A program made the position numbers and the translations under genes. From the NCBI RefSeq assembly GCF_963259705.1, contig NC_081846.1, forward strand, positions 90,718,641 to 90,782,640: a stretch of DNA of 64,000 nt. The letters run 5' to 3'. Source of the stretch: Myotis daubentonii (Eukaryota; Chordata; Mammalia; Chiroptera; Vespertilionidae). Positions 1-11,495 of the stretch are shown in pieces. The first letter of the stretch is position 1; each line of letters begins with the position of its first letter. Below the pieces are notes generated by a model, which did no database searches, was not told the DNA's origin, and worked only from the letters and a program-made list of their open reading frames with translations.

Positions 1-1551
1 TTTGTAAGAGGGAACCGTCTACTTTTGAAGATCACCCTTTGGAAACCATGTGCCGTGACGGAGGCATAGACTTACACGCATACTTTCCCTGCCTTCTGGC
101 TGAGGAAGGTGACGGCGAGGAGAGAGGTGAGTCAGGTCACGCCTTGTGGCGTCAAAACAGTGGACCCCCCCCCCCCACCCAAAGTACCCTTGCCATCATT
201 TTTGGTTCTCTCAGTTAACCTGTGTATTTAGCTTATAAATAGCTGAAAATTATATTCCACTGTATATGCCAATGATTTACAGAAACACTGTGTCCACACA
301 GTGTTTGCCACCTTGTGCTGATTCTGGGAGGACATCGGGTTCCTGCCTCCCCCTTCCTCACATGCTGGCAAAGGGCTTCCTGACACAACGGGGCAGCCTG
401 GGTCTCCCCCGTGTCACCGAGAGGCACCGAGGGTATCAGCAACACCGGGGAGGCCACTAGAAAGTAATTCATGGTGAACTGCAGTCACAGACAAAAAGAC
501 AGAATTGCTGAGGAAGGAACTACCTTTACATAATCACAGATGAAATGCACGAAGGCAGAACGCCCAAGAGTGAGAGCAACAGGGGATTCAGTGACCAGCC
601 AAAGCTCTGAGGCCAGAGATCAGGACACCAGGCACATTCCACAAACAGCAGGAAAGGGACTGCAGGCAGGTTAGCAGCTTCCTAACCTGAGCATCCCTTA
701 TACACTCAGCTTCCTCAGGCTGAGAACTGGATCAGTGCAGGGGAGGAGCACAGGGGGAGAGAATGGGCACTCCAACGTGAAGAGCTGGAGAAACCGTGCT
801 TTGATTAATGTTATTTTTCTTAAAATCAAATAGTCTACTTCAGTGAAGTTTCAAGCCTGGTGGGTGTTCTCCCACAAATGATCTGAAGCAGCAGAGTGCT
901 TAAGGAAAACCTACAGATCAGTCCCCAGACAGGCCCGAGGGCCCTCACAGGCCTGGTGATGGCAGAGGAGGCCAGGGCAGAAGCAGACCAGACCTGCGGG
1001 GGCTCCAGCGGAGGGGCGAGTGGTGTCCTGCACACTTTTGCAGCGCTCTGCGGGGGTAAGGGCCAGGCAGAATGAAAGGCAGTAAGCCAAGCTGAGCAGT
1101 ATAATCTAGTAAAATAGTATATGCAATAAATGAAAGATCATTTTTCAAAATAAGGTGAATAAAATTTAACTGTAGTAAGAGAGCCAGTAATGCCACCCTA
1201 TGCATAAATCCTCATTAATGATTTCCCTTCACAAATGCGGGGAAAAGACGAGAATCAAATGTGATGGATAAAGGCAACATGAATAGTGCATTGTTAGTTC
1301 ACAAATTATTAAAGGCATAAGAGTTTAAGAGGGCGGTCGATACTACACTTCAGTTAGCAAGGACAGCGAGCCAGTTTGGGAGATTACGCACTGTCTCTAA
1401 AAAGAAAATAAAGATTCAGAGACTGTCAACTGCATGTATTACATAGCACATTGAAGGGACAGAACGGAACTTGAAAGAACTGAGCAGAAATACACCCTCC
1501 TCCCTCTTCAAGGACGAAACAGAGACATACTCTTCTCCCTCTCCTCTATCT
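1..1551. other. Single-copy DNA, no gene recognised
   Basis: No exon, RNA gene or confident repeat was seen. There is a short poly-C run near 167-177 and an AT-rich part around 1080-1330. Open frames here are short, overlap on both strands and show no recognisable domain. Confidence 0.5.
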
Positions 1552-1985
1552 TGTCTTGCAAGGCTGGGCCCTCAGCCCAAGCCCCCCCCCCCCCCCCGAG
1601 AGTGACCACAAGAATGCTGGTATTGTCCTAACTCTCCCAACCACCCACCTGAGTGGACCAATGAAGCTCCAGAAATGTAGCTAAGGTCCTAATAAGGCTA
1701 TAGTGGAGGACTGCTCCAACCTTCAGAATGTGATGGTCACTTCCTGACCCTTATGCTGTAAAACCCTGACCAATGTCTGTAACTCACGTCACCCCTAAAG
1801 CCCACCCCAAATAGCTAGCCCTATATAACCTTTGTTCTCCTGGGACACGCTCTCTCGCCTCACCGCTGCGCCGGATTTAGGCTGGGAGCCAATTCTAGAA
1901 TTGATCAATAAAGACTCGTTGCTTTTGCATTGGAGGAGGCTCCCTGGTGGTGGATTGTTGGGGACCCCGAACTCTGGGCATAACA
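1552..1985 (+). repeat. Solo ERV-like LTR (class I type), boundaries approximate
   Basis: The segment has the order of a retroviral LTR. It has a TATATAA box at 1822-1828, a polyadenylation signal AATAAA at 1907-1912 about 80 bp downstream, and a GT-rich stretch ending in a terminal ACA at 1985. The layout fits U3, R and U5 of a gammaretrovirus-like endogenous element. A TG at 1552 is a possible left end. A poly-C tract (about 1584-1598) lies just inside it. No internal gag, pol or env and no second LTR was seen, so it reads as a solo LTR left by recombination. No matching 4-6 bp target duplication was found, so the left boundary is uncertain and could lie near 1475. Confidence 0.55.
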
Positions 1986-2221
1986 ACATCACCAAAGTAA
2001 AGGTTAGTGGTAGTGGCAGTTACAGACTACATCCTTGTAAAGCTTATGATGCTTAACCACATAACTACTAAGTCACAAGCTAGTGAGGAAACATGTGCCC
2101 TTAGACAGTGCAACTTTAGGGAGCTCCTTTCATTAAAAAAATAAATAAAGTGACAATTTTTACTTGTGTACTGTGTACAAAGCTAATCAATGGCACATTA
2201 GTGTCCAAAACAGAAATCTAT

Positions 2222-3502
2222 TCTGACAGGATGCCTGGATTCTGATAGAGTAATGCCTGGGTTCTGATAGGATGTCTGGATTCTGATAGGATGCTGGATT
2301 CTGATAGAATAATGCCTGGATTCTGGGAGAATAATGACTGGATTCTGATAGGGTGGCAGGATTCTGATAGGATGCTGGATTCTGATAGGATGCTAGATTT
2401 TGATAGAATAATGCCTGGGTTCTGATAGGATGTCTGGATTCTGATAGGATGCTGGATTCTGATAGGATGCCTGGCTTCTGATAGGATGCTGGATTCTGAT
2501 AGAATAATGCTGGGTTATGATAGGATGCCAGGATTCTGATAGGATGCCTGGATTCTGATAGGGTGCCTGGATTCTGATAGAATAATGCCTGAATTCTGGT
2601 AGAATAATACCTGGATTCTGATAGGATGCCTAGATTCTGATAGGATGCTGGATTCTGATAGAATAATGCCTGGCCCTGACTGATTTGTCTCAGTGGATGG
2701 AGTGTCAGCCTGTGGACTGAAGGGTCCCAGGTTTGATTCTGATCAAGGGCATGTACCTTGGTTGCAGGCACATCCCCAGTAAGGGGTGTGCAGGAGGCAG
2801 CTGATCGATGTTTCTCTCTCATCAATGTTTCTAACTCTCTATTCCTCTCTCTTCTTTTCAATAAAAATATCAAATATATATATATATATAAAGAATACTG
2901 CCTGGATTCTGGTAGAATAATGCCTGGATTCTGATAGGATGCCTGGATTTGGTAGAATAATGCCTGGATTCTGGGAGAAAAATGACTGGATTCTGATAGG
3001 ATGCCTGGATTCTGATAGAATGCTAGATTCTGATAGAATAATGCCTGGGTTCTGATAGGATGTCTGGATTCTGATGGATGCTGGATTCTGATAGAATAAT
3101 CGCTGGAATTGGTAGAATAATGCCTGGATTCTAGGAGAATAATGCCTGGATTCTGATAGGATGCCAGGATTCTGATAAGGTGCCTGGATTCTGATAGGAT
3201 GTCTGGATTCTGATAGGATGTTGGATTCTGGATAGGATGCCTGGATTCTGATAGGATGCCTAAATTCTGATAGGATGCCAGGATTCTGATAGGCTGCCTG
3301 GATTCTGATAGGATGCCTTGATTTTGACAGAATAATGCCTGGATTCTAATAAGATGCCTGGATTTTGATAGAATGCCTGGATTCTGATAGGCTGCCTGGA
3401 TTATGATAGACTGTTGGATTCTGAAAGGATGCCTGGATTCTGATAGGATGCCTGGATTCTGGATAGGATGTCTTAATTCTGATAGGATGCCTGGATTCTG
3501 GA
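2222..3502. repeat. Minisatellite, 19-22 bp units (gataggatgcctggattct-like)
   Basis: About 1.06 kb of degenerate tandem repeat is split by a SINE at 2673-2891. The basic unit is about 19 bp, and a longer variant carries gaataatg in place of ggatg (about 22 bp). Both types are interspersed, so the array grew by unequal exchange of variant units. The minus strand is open across much of the left half and joins the SINE to give a 228-codon frame (2187-2873). That frame reads as repeated YQNP/SES-like peptides. It is a repeat artefact and not a gene. Confidence 0.93.
2673..2891 (+). mobile_element. VES SINE inserted in the minisatellite
   Basis: tRNA-derived SINE with a Pol III A-box-like segment (tctcagtggatgg), a B-box-like segment (ggtttgattct), a CT-rich 3' part and a short (AT)n tail. 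It is flanked by a 13-bp target-site duplication, agaataatgcctg at 2660-2672 and agaatactgcctg at 2892-2904 (12 of 13 identical). The duplicated sequence is minisatellite unit, so the array existed before the insertion. Confidence 0.92.
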
Positions 3503-5299
3503 GTTCCTATAGCTCCATCTGATGGGTGAGTACATTCCCCAGTTTTCCAAGGTTGCGTCCAGCCTTTGGCCCTCTGATTACTTTGTAGAAGTAGCTGGAG
3601 ACCTGAGTCCTGAGAAGCACTGTGCCCTCAGCCAGAAGTTCTCCTAAATCCTCACAGCTGCCGTAGTTTCTTCAAATCTTCTGTTTTAAGGACAAACTCT
3701 GAAGTCCTCAGTGAAGCCCACCAGACTTTTCATTGCAGCTCCTTTGCCACTTGCTGACCTTCTGCCAGGCCCCAAGGACAATGCTCCTCCTGGCCTGCGC
3801 TGCTCTCTGCTCTGTGACTGGACCACCCTCTGCTCTCCTGTCTTCACATGGCTCATTCTTGCCCATACTAACACCCAGTTTAAATGCTCTTACCTCCCAG
3901 AGGCCACTCCTCACTCACAGACTAGGTGAGGGACTCAGCCACAGAGTCTCTTAGTGCTTGTCAGAGTCCATTGGCATCTTTTGACTTTCCTGTGATGGCA
4001 GGGACGTTTGGGCGTGGTGACATGATTTGGAATATAAGCAAATAGAGTTCTGTGCACACTAGACTTGAGATAAGAGGAGACACTGTGACAGCCCCTGCAC
4101 CAGGCAGAGATGCCACGGGTCCTTTCTCCTCCTCAAGTCTGGAGTGGGTCCTGCTTCCTGCAGACACCAAGAGAAAGGTGGACTTTATACTAAGTCCTGC
4201 CTGTGAAAGCGGTTGTGCACAGGTGAACTGGTTGGCAGTGTTGTGGCCCAGAGAATGAACCAGATGCTGCTGTCCTCCCGTGGTTCCCAGCCTCCTTGGA
4301 TTTAGATTGGGGTCGTCAAACTCACTCCACTGAGGAGACAGACATATGGAGGGTGCCTATGGCTTGGGGAGCAGATGGAGGCTGGCCTTGCAGGGGGCAG
4401 AGCTGGAGATGAAGGAGGCCTGCACCCCACATCTGTAGTTTGCACTCTATTGAGGAGCAAATTGTTGCATTTCACAATGAGGTTTCAGAAGTTTGCTTAT
4501 TGTGAGCAGTTAGTACTAATTACTTAGAGTAGCATGGAAATTGGAATCTTGATATGAAAATCTGCTGCAAAAAGAAACAAATAAGGAAAAAAAAAGAAAA
4601 GTAAGTAAATAATTGCAGGGTGGTGGCCAGGCTTAGTGGTTCTTTGCTGAACAACACAGAGTCTGATATGGAAGTGGAAACTAGAGAGACCGTGTTTGCA
4701 GAGGATAACATTTAGTGAAATCATTTACTTAGAGGGCAAGGCATATGTAGAGTGGACATATGGGTTCAAGAAAGAGGCAGGGGATCAGAATGTGAGAAGT
4801 GTGTACTGGCTCTGCTTGCTTATTTGTGAAGGTTTAAAAAAAGAGATAAGGTCAGGAAAAAATCTAACAGTTTACTGCAGAAATAAAGGAAATTACAGAA
4901 ATTTGAGGTCTTCCTGTTTGGAAGAAAAAAATAACCACTTTCCTCTGTGTCTACACAGAGGAAATGTGGGTTTTTACAAAGACTTCATGCAACAGACCTG
5001 GGAAGACTGCCCATTTAGAAAAAGCAACTCAAGTCAAAGGCCAAATGAAGGATGGGCCATTTTCCTGTGTTTGTCCAGGTAAGCATTTGCCATTGGCTGA
5101 GAGAGAAAGGCTCCTGAGACAGAGAGAAACATTTCAGGAATAGCTTTGGGTGCAGTTACCGACACATAGAACTCAGTGGGAGCATATGAATTAAATGTGT
5201 TCTAGAGTTTAAGGCAATATATGTATAAATATGCAAATCATGATTTTGGAACATAAAAGTCTTTTAGTCTTTGACTCTTAAAATATTATTTGTGAGACC
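3503..5299. other. Mostly single-copy DNA
   Basis: No gene recognised apart from the L2-like fragment listed separately. A 128-codon plus-strand open frame (4696-5082) has no domain I recognise, no useful codon bias and no paralogue in the window. I regard it as chance. Confidence 0.45.
3710..3960 (+). repeat. L2-like ancient LINE fragment
   Basis: The order 'cctttgccacttgctg ... ccaggccc ... cttcacatggctc ... agaggccactcc' resembles the 3' half of mammalian L2. The match is from memory and diverged. Confidence 0.5.
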
Positions 5300-6867
5300 T
5301 AGAATGAACTGTCCAAAAGTTTATCTGGAATAAAAAAAGACCCCAAATAGCTGCAGCGATCCTGAGAAAGAAGAACAAAGTAGGTGGGATCTCAATACCA
5401 GATATCAAGCTGTATTACAAAGCCACTGTTCTCAAAACTGCCTGATACTGGCACAAGAACATGCATTTAGACCAATGGAATAGACTAGAAAACCCAGAAA
5501 TCGACCTGAACCACTATGTTCCATTAATATTTGACAACGGAGGCAAGAACATACAATGGAGTCAAGACAGACTCTTCAATAAATGGTGTTGGGAAAATTG
5601 GACAGATACATGCAAAAAAATGAAACTAGACCACCAACTTACACCATACACAAAAATAAACTCAAAATGGATAAAGGACTTAAATGTAAGACAAGAAACC
5701 ATAAAAATACTAGAGGAATCCAAAGGCAAAAAAATATCAGACATATGCCAAAGCAATTTCTTCACTGATACAACTTCTAGGGCATTGGAAACTAAAGAGA
5801 AAATAAACAAATAGGACTACATCAAAATAAAAAGCTTCTGCACAGCAAAAGAAACCATCAACAAAACAACAAGAAAGCCCACTGCATGGGAGAACATATT
5901 TGCCAATGTTATCACTGATAAGGGTTTAATCTCCAACATTTATAGGGAACTCATACAACTTAACAAAAGGAAGATAAACAATCCAATCAAAAAATGGGCA
6001 AAGGACCTAAATAGACATTTTCAAAAGAGGACATTCAGAAAGCCAAGAGACATATGAAAGCATGCTCAAAGTCACTAATCATCTGAAAGATGCAAATCAA
6101 AAAAACAATGAGGTACCATCTCACACCTGTCAAAATGGCTATCATCAACAAATCAACAAAGGACAAGTGCTGGAGGTTATGCAGAGAAAAAGGAACACTC
6201 ATGCACTGCTGGTGGGAATGCAAACTGGTGCAGCCACTGTGGAGAACAGTATGGAGTTTCCTCAAAAAGTTAAAAATGGAACTCCCATTTGACCCAGTCA
6301 TCCCACTTCTAGGAATATATCCCAAGAAAACAGAAACACCAATCACAAAGGGTATATGCACTCCTAAGTTCATAGAATCACAATTTACCATATCTAAGAT
6401 CTGGAAACAGCCTAAGTGACCATCAGTAGATGTATGGATTAGAAAACTGTGGTACATATACATAATGGAATACTATGCTGCTGTAAAAAAGAAAGAATTC
6501 TTGCCATTTTCAACAGCATGGATGGAACTGGAGAGCATTATGCTAAGTGAAATAAGCCAGTCAATGAAAGAAAAATACCACATGATCTCATTTATGGATA
6601 ATTAAGACCATTATAAACTGATGAACAAAAATAGATACAGAGGCAGAACAACATCAAACAGACTGTTAAACTACAGTGGGTAGTCCAGGGAGGGCTGGCG
6701 GGCGGCGGGGCGGGTAAGAGATCAACCAAAGGACTTGTATGCATGCATATAAGCATAACCAATGGACATAAGACACTGGGTGATAGGGGAGGCTAGGGGA
6801 CTGTCTAGGGCGGGGGGATAAAATGGATACATATGTAATACCCTTTGTAATACTTTAAGCAATAAAA

Positions 6868-6902
<35 letters not shown>

Positions 6903-6905
6903 AAG
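5300..6905 (+). mobile_element. 5'-truncated L1, 3' end with (AAAT)n tail
   Basis: The sequence covers the last part of L1 ORF2, then a short 3' UTR with a G-rich stretch (about 6690-6825), the conserved terminal block acatatgtaatacc, AATAAA near 6861 and an (aaat)n tail to about 6905. It starts inside ORF2, which is typical 5' truncation. It belongs to the same young-looking L1 lineage as the copies at 7398-8545 and 48139-50862. No clear target-site duplication was found. Confidence 0.92.
5461..6600 (+). pseudogene. L1 ORF2 C-terminal remnant
   Basis: The frame 5461-5814 encodes the region after the reverse transcriptase, including the '[11 protein letters not shown]', '[10 protein letters not shown]' and '[15 protein letters not shown]' blocks typical of mammalian L1 ORF2p. 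It ends at a TAG at 5812-5814 where the sister copy at 49.57 kb has TGG. A further in-frame block (6090-6419) encodes the cysteine-rich C-terminus ([12 protein letters not shown]) and ends at TGA where related copies read TGC. The gene is broken by nonsense changes and cannot support retrotransposition. Confidence 0.88.
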
Positions 6906-7397
6906 GGGGAACCCCAGGAAAAAAATAAATCAAGATCTTTCTATCAAGAGACTTTATGGAGACACAGCCAGACACCTGGACTTGGAAGCAGATACAGTGA
7001 CTGGATGTGAGTTTGGAAAGTCTTCCTTCCGAGGGTGGGAGGAATCCAGTGTGTGAGGCACTGGAGATAGTAGAAATCTATGTGCATGTGAGGGTGCAGA
7101 CATCTGGGGACAGGGGCCTGGGGACAGACAGTGCTCACACAATCCCATGCCCTCCACTGTACCTCTCCATGAAGCCAGCTCTGCCCATCAGCTGTTAGGA
7201 CGTGCCCTGTGACATTTCTGGCCAGATAAGTGCGCTGTGCATGTGAGCTCCACATTGTCTCCCTGCCACACAGCTGTGCAAGGTGCCTGTTCTAAGTGGG
7301 TGGATGGCCACCCAATCACTCTTAAGGTGATCTGAAAAATAAATATTGTGTCATTAAATCACTGAGAATTCAAGGGTGTTTTTCAATTGTAGTCAAC
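6906..7397. other. Single-copy spacer between two L1 copies
   Basis: Nothing recognised. Both strands carry open frames of 60-100 codons over 6944-7255, but they overlap each other and show no domain. Confidence 0.4.
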
Positions 7398-8545
7398 TAG
7401 CATTTTACAGATACAGCTCCTAGGGCAAAGGAAACTAAGGAGGAAATAAACAAATGAGACTACATTAAAATAAAAAGCTACTGCACAGCAAAAGAAATCA
7501 TCAACAAAACAAAAAGGGAGCCCACTGCATGGGAGAACATATTTAGCAAAGATACATCTGATAAAGAGTTAATATCCAAAATATATAAGGGGCTCATACA
7601 ACTTAACAAAAGGAAGGCAAACAATCCAATTAATAAATGGGCAAAGGACCTAAATAGACACTTCCCCAAAGAGGACACATAGATGGCCAAGAGACATATG
7701 AAAACATGCTCAAAGTCACTAATCATCAGAGAGATGCAAGTCAAAACAACAATGAGGTACCATCTCACACTTGTCAGAATGCCTATCAATCATCAACAAA
7801 TAACAAGTGCTGGTGAGGATAAGGAGAAAAGGGAACCCTAGTACACTGCTGATGGGAATGCAGACTGGTACAGCTATTATGGAAAAGAGTATAGAGTTTC
7901 CTCAAAAAATTAAATATGTAGCTGACATTTGATCCTGTGATCCCACTGCTAGGAATATATCCTACAAACCAGAAATACCAATCAGAAAGAATGTATGCAC
8001 CTCTATATTCATAGTAGCACAATTTACAATAGCTAAGATCTAGAAACAGCCCAAGTGCCCATCCGCAGATGAGTGGATTAAAACTTTGGTACATTTATAC
8101 CATGGAATACTATGCAGCAGTAAAAAAAAAAAAAAAAAAAAAGACCCCTCACCCTTTGAGACAGCATGGAGGGACATAGAGAGTATCATGCTAACTGAAA
8201 TAAGTCAATCAAGAGAAACAAGTATCACATGATTACACTCATTGTGGAAGCTAAGTAACAAAATAAGCTGATGAATGGAGTGAATCCAGAGACTTGAAGC
8301 ATTGAACAGAGTGCAGAATCTCAGAGGGAAAGCGGGGGAGGTTGGGTGGGTGGGTGGGAGGTAATCAATCAAAGACCTTTTATGCACATATGCATAACCC
8401 ATGAACACAGACAATAGGATGCTGAAGGCCTGGGATAGGGAGGAGGAAGAAGGGCAGGGGCGGACTGGAGGGAGTCAATGGGGGAAACAGGGGGACATAT
8501 GTAATACTTTCAACAATAAAGAATTATTTTTTAAAATAATAAAAT
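7398..8545 (+). mobile_element. 5'-truncated L1 3' end, second copy
   Basis: It begins at the ORF2 point 'cagatacagctcctaggg', about 2.1 kb downstream of the equivalent start in the first copy, and runs in parallel to it through ORF2 C-terminal sequence, an internal poly-A run (8129-8147), a G-rich 3' UTR and the terminal block acatatgtaatac with AATAAA near 8514. It is diverged from the first copy, including missing small blocks, so it is a separate insertion and not a local duplication. ORF2 is interrupted. Confidence 0.9.
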
Positions 8546-9253
8546 TACTTTAACAAATGTCATAAAAATGTGCACTTATATTATGACCAAGTGAATAGCA
8601 GCCTCTATGATATGAACACAATTATATATAATATACATAGAGCAAAGACAGAAAGAGAATAGCCCAAAATATTAACAGAAGGACAAAGTGTTATATAAAT
8701 GTGTATAACTGTTTTTGAAGACTTTCAAGTTTGAATATTCAAACACAATACAGTACTTAGGAGAGCATTAGCCACAGTTTTTTGTTGCTTATTAATCACT
8801 TACAAGATTCCTTTAATTCCTCCTTTCCTACAATTTTCTCAAAAAAGATGATTACTTCCTCAAAAAAGGCAAAATCACAGTCAAAATGGCAAAATCCACT
8901 GACATAAGGACAATCAGAGGAAAATGAGCTCGCTTTTAAAATAATAATATGCATGAAGAAAAGTCATCAGAAGGGCTCCCTATGCATTCAGTTTTACAGG
9001 CTGAGAACCAGCTATGCAGACAGCTCTGTGTTCTCTCCCCTGTACCACATGGTCCATTCTGGGAGCTGACTAACACCACCCCTGCCCCCAGTGATCCCCA
9101 GAGTTTGAAACAGAGAGGGAATGCTCTTCTCATTAAAAAGCAATCTGGAATGACCTGTATAGTTACTCAAAAGAAAAAAAAAGTCAATTTGAGAATCATG
9201 TTCAAGTTCTACTCTCTAGTTTTATACAAAGTTATACATTAAAATGTAAAATA
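8546..9253. other. Single-copy AT-rich DNA
   Basis: No feature recognised. Confidence 0.4.
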
Positions 9254-9804
9254 CTAGTGTCCCGGTGCACGGACCTGCACATTGAAATGAAATTAATTAG
9301 AAGGTGGTCGGCGGGGTGGGACTGGGTGAGAAGGGCTGGACATGCCCTGGAGCCAATCTCCCACAGTCCCTCTCTGGGTGGCCACACCTGGGGTGGCTCT
9401 GGGGCTCCAAGGGTATCTGCAGAGTGAGCAGGGTCCCTCTGGCAGGTGGGGTCTCTCAGCCTGGCCTGCGGGGATCAGGCTGAAACTGGCTCTCTGACAT
9501 CCCCCAAGGGGTTCCAGAGTGGGAGAGGGTGGTTCTCAGGTGATGCACCCAGAATTGGGCTCCTTCCTCTCTGGTTCTGGGTACGTCACCTGAGAACTGC
9601 AGCTGCCAAGTCACCACAGCTCAGCAGCTCCTGCATTGAGCATCTGCCCCCTGGTGGTCAGTGAACATCATAGCTACCGGTCAAAACATCTACACCCTGG
9701 TGGTCATTATGCATCATAGCTACCAGACGGACGGTTGAATGGTCAGAAGGTCGCTTAGGCTGTATATTTATATACATATACACATATACACATATATATA
9801 TACA
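9254..9804 (-). mobile_element. HeliBat-type non-autonomous Helitron (left member of a tandem pair)
   Basis: The minus-strand 3' end is clear. CTAG at 9254-9257 is preceded on that strand by a hairpin-forming GTGCAC motif. The body is GC-rich and shares the 'ccctggtggtcagtg' module with the Helitrons at 29.2, 45.5 and 55.3 kb. The 5' end is blurred by an (AT)-rich microsatellite (about 9763-9800), so the canonical 5' TC is not seen. It contains a 24-bp inverted repeat (9531-9554 and 9575-9598). No transposase is encoded. Confidence 0.82.
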
Positions 9805-10025
9805 CTAGAGGCCCAATTCACAAAAATTTGTGCAAGAGTAGGTCTTCCTTTCCCAGGCTGCTGCCTCTGACTTCTCTCCAGCACCCGGGACCCGGACTGG
9901 CTTCCCTCGGGCCATCTGTAGGACCCTGGCTGCTTCCCTCTGGCCCCAGCTTCATCAGGAAGGTCCGAAATGACGTCCTGAAGACGTTTGGTCTAATTAG
10001 TATATTATCCTTTTATTTTTATAGA
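9805..10025 (-). mobile_element. Short HeliBat-type Helitron (upstream member of a tandem pair)
   Basis: On the minus strand it starts with TC at 10025-10024, followed by the Helitron 5' signature (ataaaaataaaaggataat), and ends with CTAG at 9805 after an imperfect palindrome (cacaaaaatttgtg). Flanks are A at 9804 and T at 10026, matching the A/T target. It is the same short family as 34216-34345 and 45980-46140, sharing the 'ggtctaattag' and 'aaggtc' blocks. Confidence 0.88.
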
Positions 10026-10134
10026 TAGATAATTAAGAAATGCATTATTCTGAGACATGTAGTATACTCTCCCTTCCACATTAGAATAACATTATAGATA
10101 AACTTTTTTATTACAGGAAAATAAGTAGTTTTTA

Positions 10135-10329
10135 AAAATATTTTATTGATTTTTTAGAGAGAGAGAGAGAACCTCACTGTGAGCAGAGCATCCATTGGCC
10201 ACCTCCTGAACACCCCTACCAGGGATCGAGCCAACAACCCAGGCATATGCCCTGAAAGGGAGCCGAACCAGCAGCAATCTTCCAGTGTACAGGACAATGC
10301 CCAACCGACTGATCGACAATGGCCAGGGC
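10135..10329 (-). mobile_element. VES SINE, minus strand
   Basis: It reads in reverse from the poly-T/GA-rich end to 'gccaatggccagggc'. The target-site duplication is ataagtagttttta (10121-10134) and ataagtaggtttta (10330-10343), 13 of 14 identical. The body is diverged from the plus-strand SINEs and looks older. Confidence 0.87.
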
Positions 10330-10349
10330 ATAAGTAGGTTTTAAGGTCA

Positions 10350-10520
10350 CATTATTTCATTCTAGAAAATTCCATTAGCTGCCCATAGCACGTAGCATTA
10401 CATTCAAACCTTTTATCAAGATCTCTAAGCATTTTAGCCTCCATCTCCACATCTCTGTCTGTACCCCTCTCATTCTTATTTTGCTCTGAAACTTCAGTCA
10501 CTGGGTTTATTCCAGTTCAA
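10350..10520 (+). repeat. L2-like fragment
   Basis: Blocks 'acattcaaacctt' and 'ttttagcctccatctccacatctctg' resemble the L2 3' region (from memory). Weak. Confidence 0.35.
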
Positions 10521-11011
10521 AAACAGGGTATAGAAATGTTTATATATTTTAGCCCAAATATTCTGTATATGCAGTTTTTGCCTTATTTCACAGTATTTTT
10601 TCCTGATAGATACTTTTATACAAGAAAATTTGTCAAATAAATTGTTTCTATGATTCTCTTGCATGTTTTATCAGATTTAGAGTTATATGAAGTCATAGGC
10701 TTTCTCAATTTCATTTCCTTCTGATATAGAACATGAATTTATCTAATTAAAAATAGACACTCCATCAAAGCATTCTTCCCAGATGTCAAGATATTCCAAC
10801 ATGCAGTTATAGAGTTTGCAATGTATTTCCATTTGCAAGCTTTGTTCTCAATAATGGTAATTTTCTAGTAGTCTTAAAAGCTAAGGATCTTTGCTCTTCA
10901 TTTGTTGAATACTCTGAAATGAATGATTTTTAAAAGAGTTTTGAAGATACTGGGAAGTGGTCCCAAATTAATATTAAAGGGAAATGTTTAAAAAGAAACG
11001 ATTAAATTTAA
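10521..11011. other. AT-rich single-copy DNA
   Basis: Nothing recognised. Confidence 0.4.
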
Positions 11012-11111
11012 ATGTGGGAGAGCAACAACACAGAGGCGGAGATGGTTTGGACACAGACATGGGTATGTCAGGACAGAAGCTCCGGATGTGGGAGAGTTTT
11101 ATAAATATTTT
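11012..11111 (+). repeat. 101-bp direct repeat, copy 1
   Basis: Starts 'atgtgggagagcaac' and ends 'gttttataaatatttt'. A second copy lies at 11496-11596. About 90% identity with a 1-bp indel. Not recognised as a named family. Confidence 0.85.
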
Positions 11112-11245
11112 ACATAAATTAAAGTTTATGTAAAAAGACACCAGGGGGGTGAGGGCATGAGTGGAGGAGGGGGCAATGGGGCTATAAGGACACATATGTA
11201 ACACCTTAATCAATAAAGAAAAAAAATGCAAAAAAATAATTATTT
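11112..11245 (+). mobile_element. L1 3'-terminal fragment
   Basis: It has the G-rich 3' UTR followed by 'acacatatgtaacacctt', AATAAA and a poly-A-rich tail, as in the L1s at 5.3 and 7.4 kb. It is only about 130 bp and severely 5' truncated. Confidence 0.75.
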
Positions 11246-11495
11246 AATTAAAAATTACGTGAAATATTTCTTTTTTGCTAGTTCTAAGCTGCCTATGACT
11301 CAGGTCAGGCTGGCCCTCGGAATGGCTCGCAGGCTTCAGGAGACCGTTGGCCGCAGGGGAGCTGTGTGGGCTTGAGCAGAGCGAAGGCATAGCTTTGCTG
11401 CTGTATTAGCTATGTGCACTGTTAGTCCTACAAGTGTTGATTTAATATTGTGTTAAAATACTATACTTTGATTCAGTGTTGAAAACTCAGTGCTC

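Noticed and set aside
2187..2873. 228-codon minus-strand open frame
   Set aside because: It is minisatellite plus reversed SINE; the peptide is periodic and the frame exists only because the unit lacks stops.
2222..3502. Satellite/centromeric DNA
   Set aside because: The array is only about 1.1 kb and bordered by single-copy DNA, so minisatellite is the better description.
4696..5082. 128-codon plus-strand frame
   Set aside because: No recognisable domain, start context or splice signals; within chance expectation for this length.
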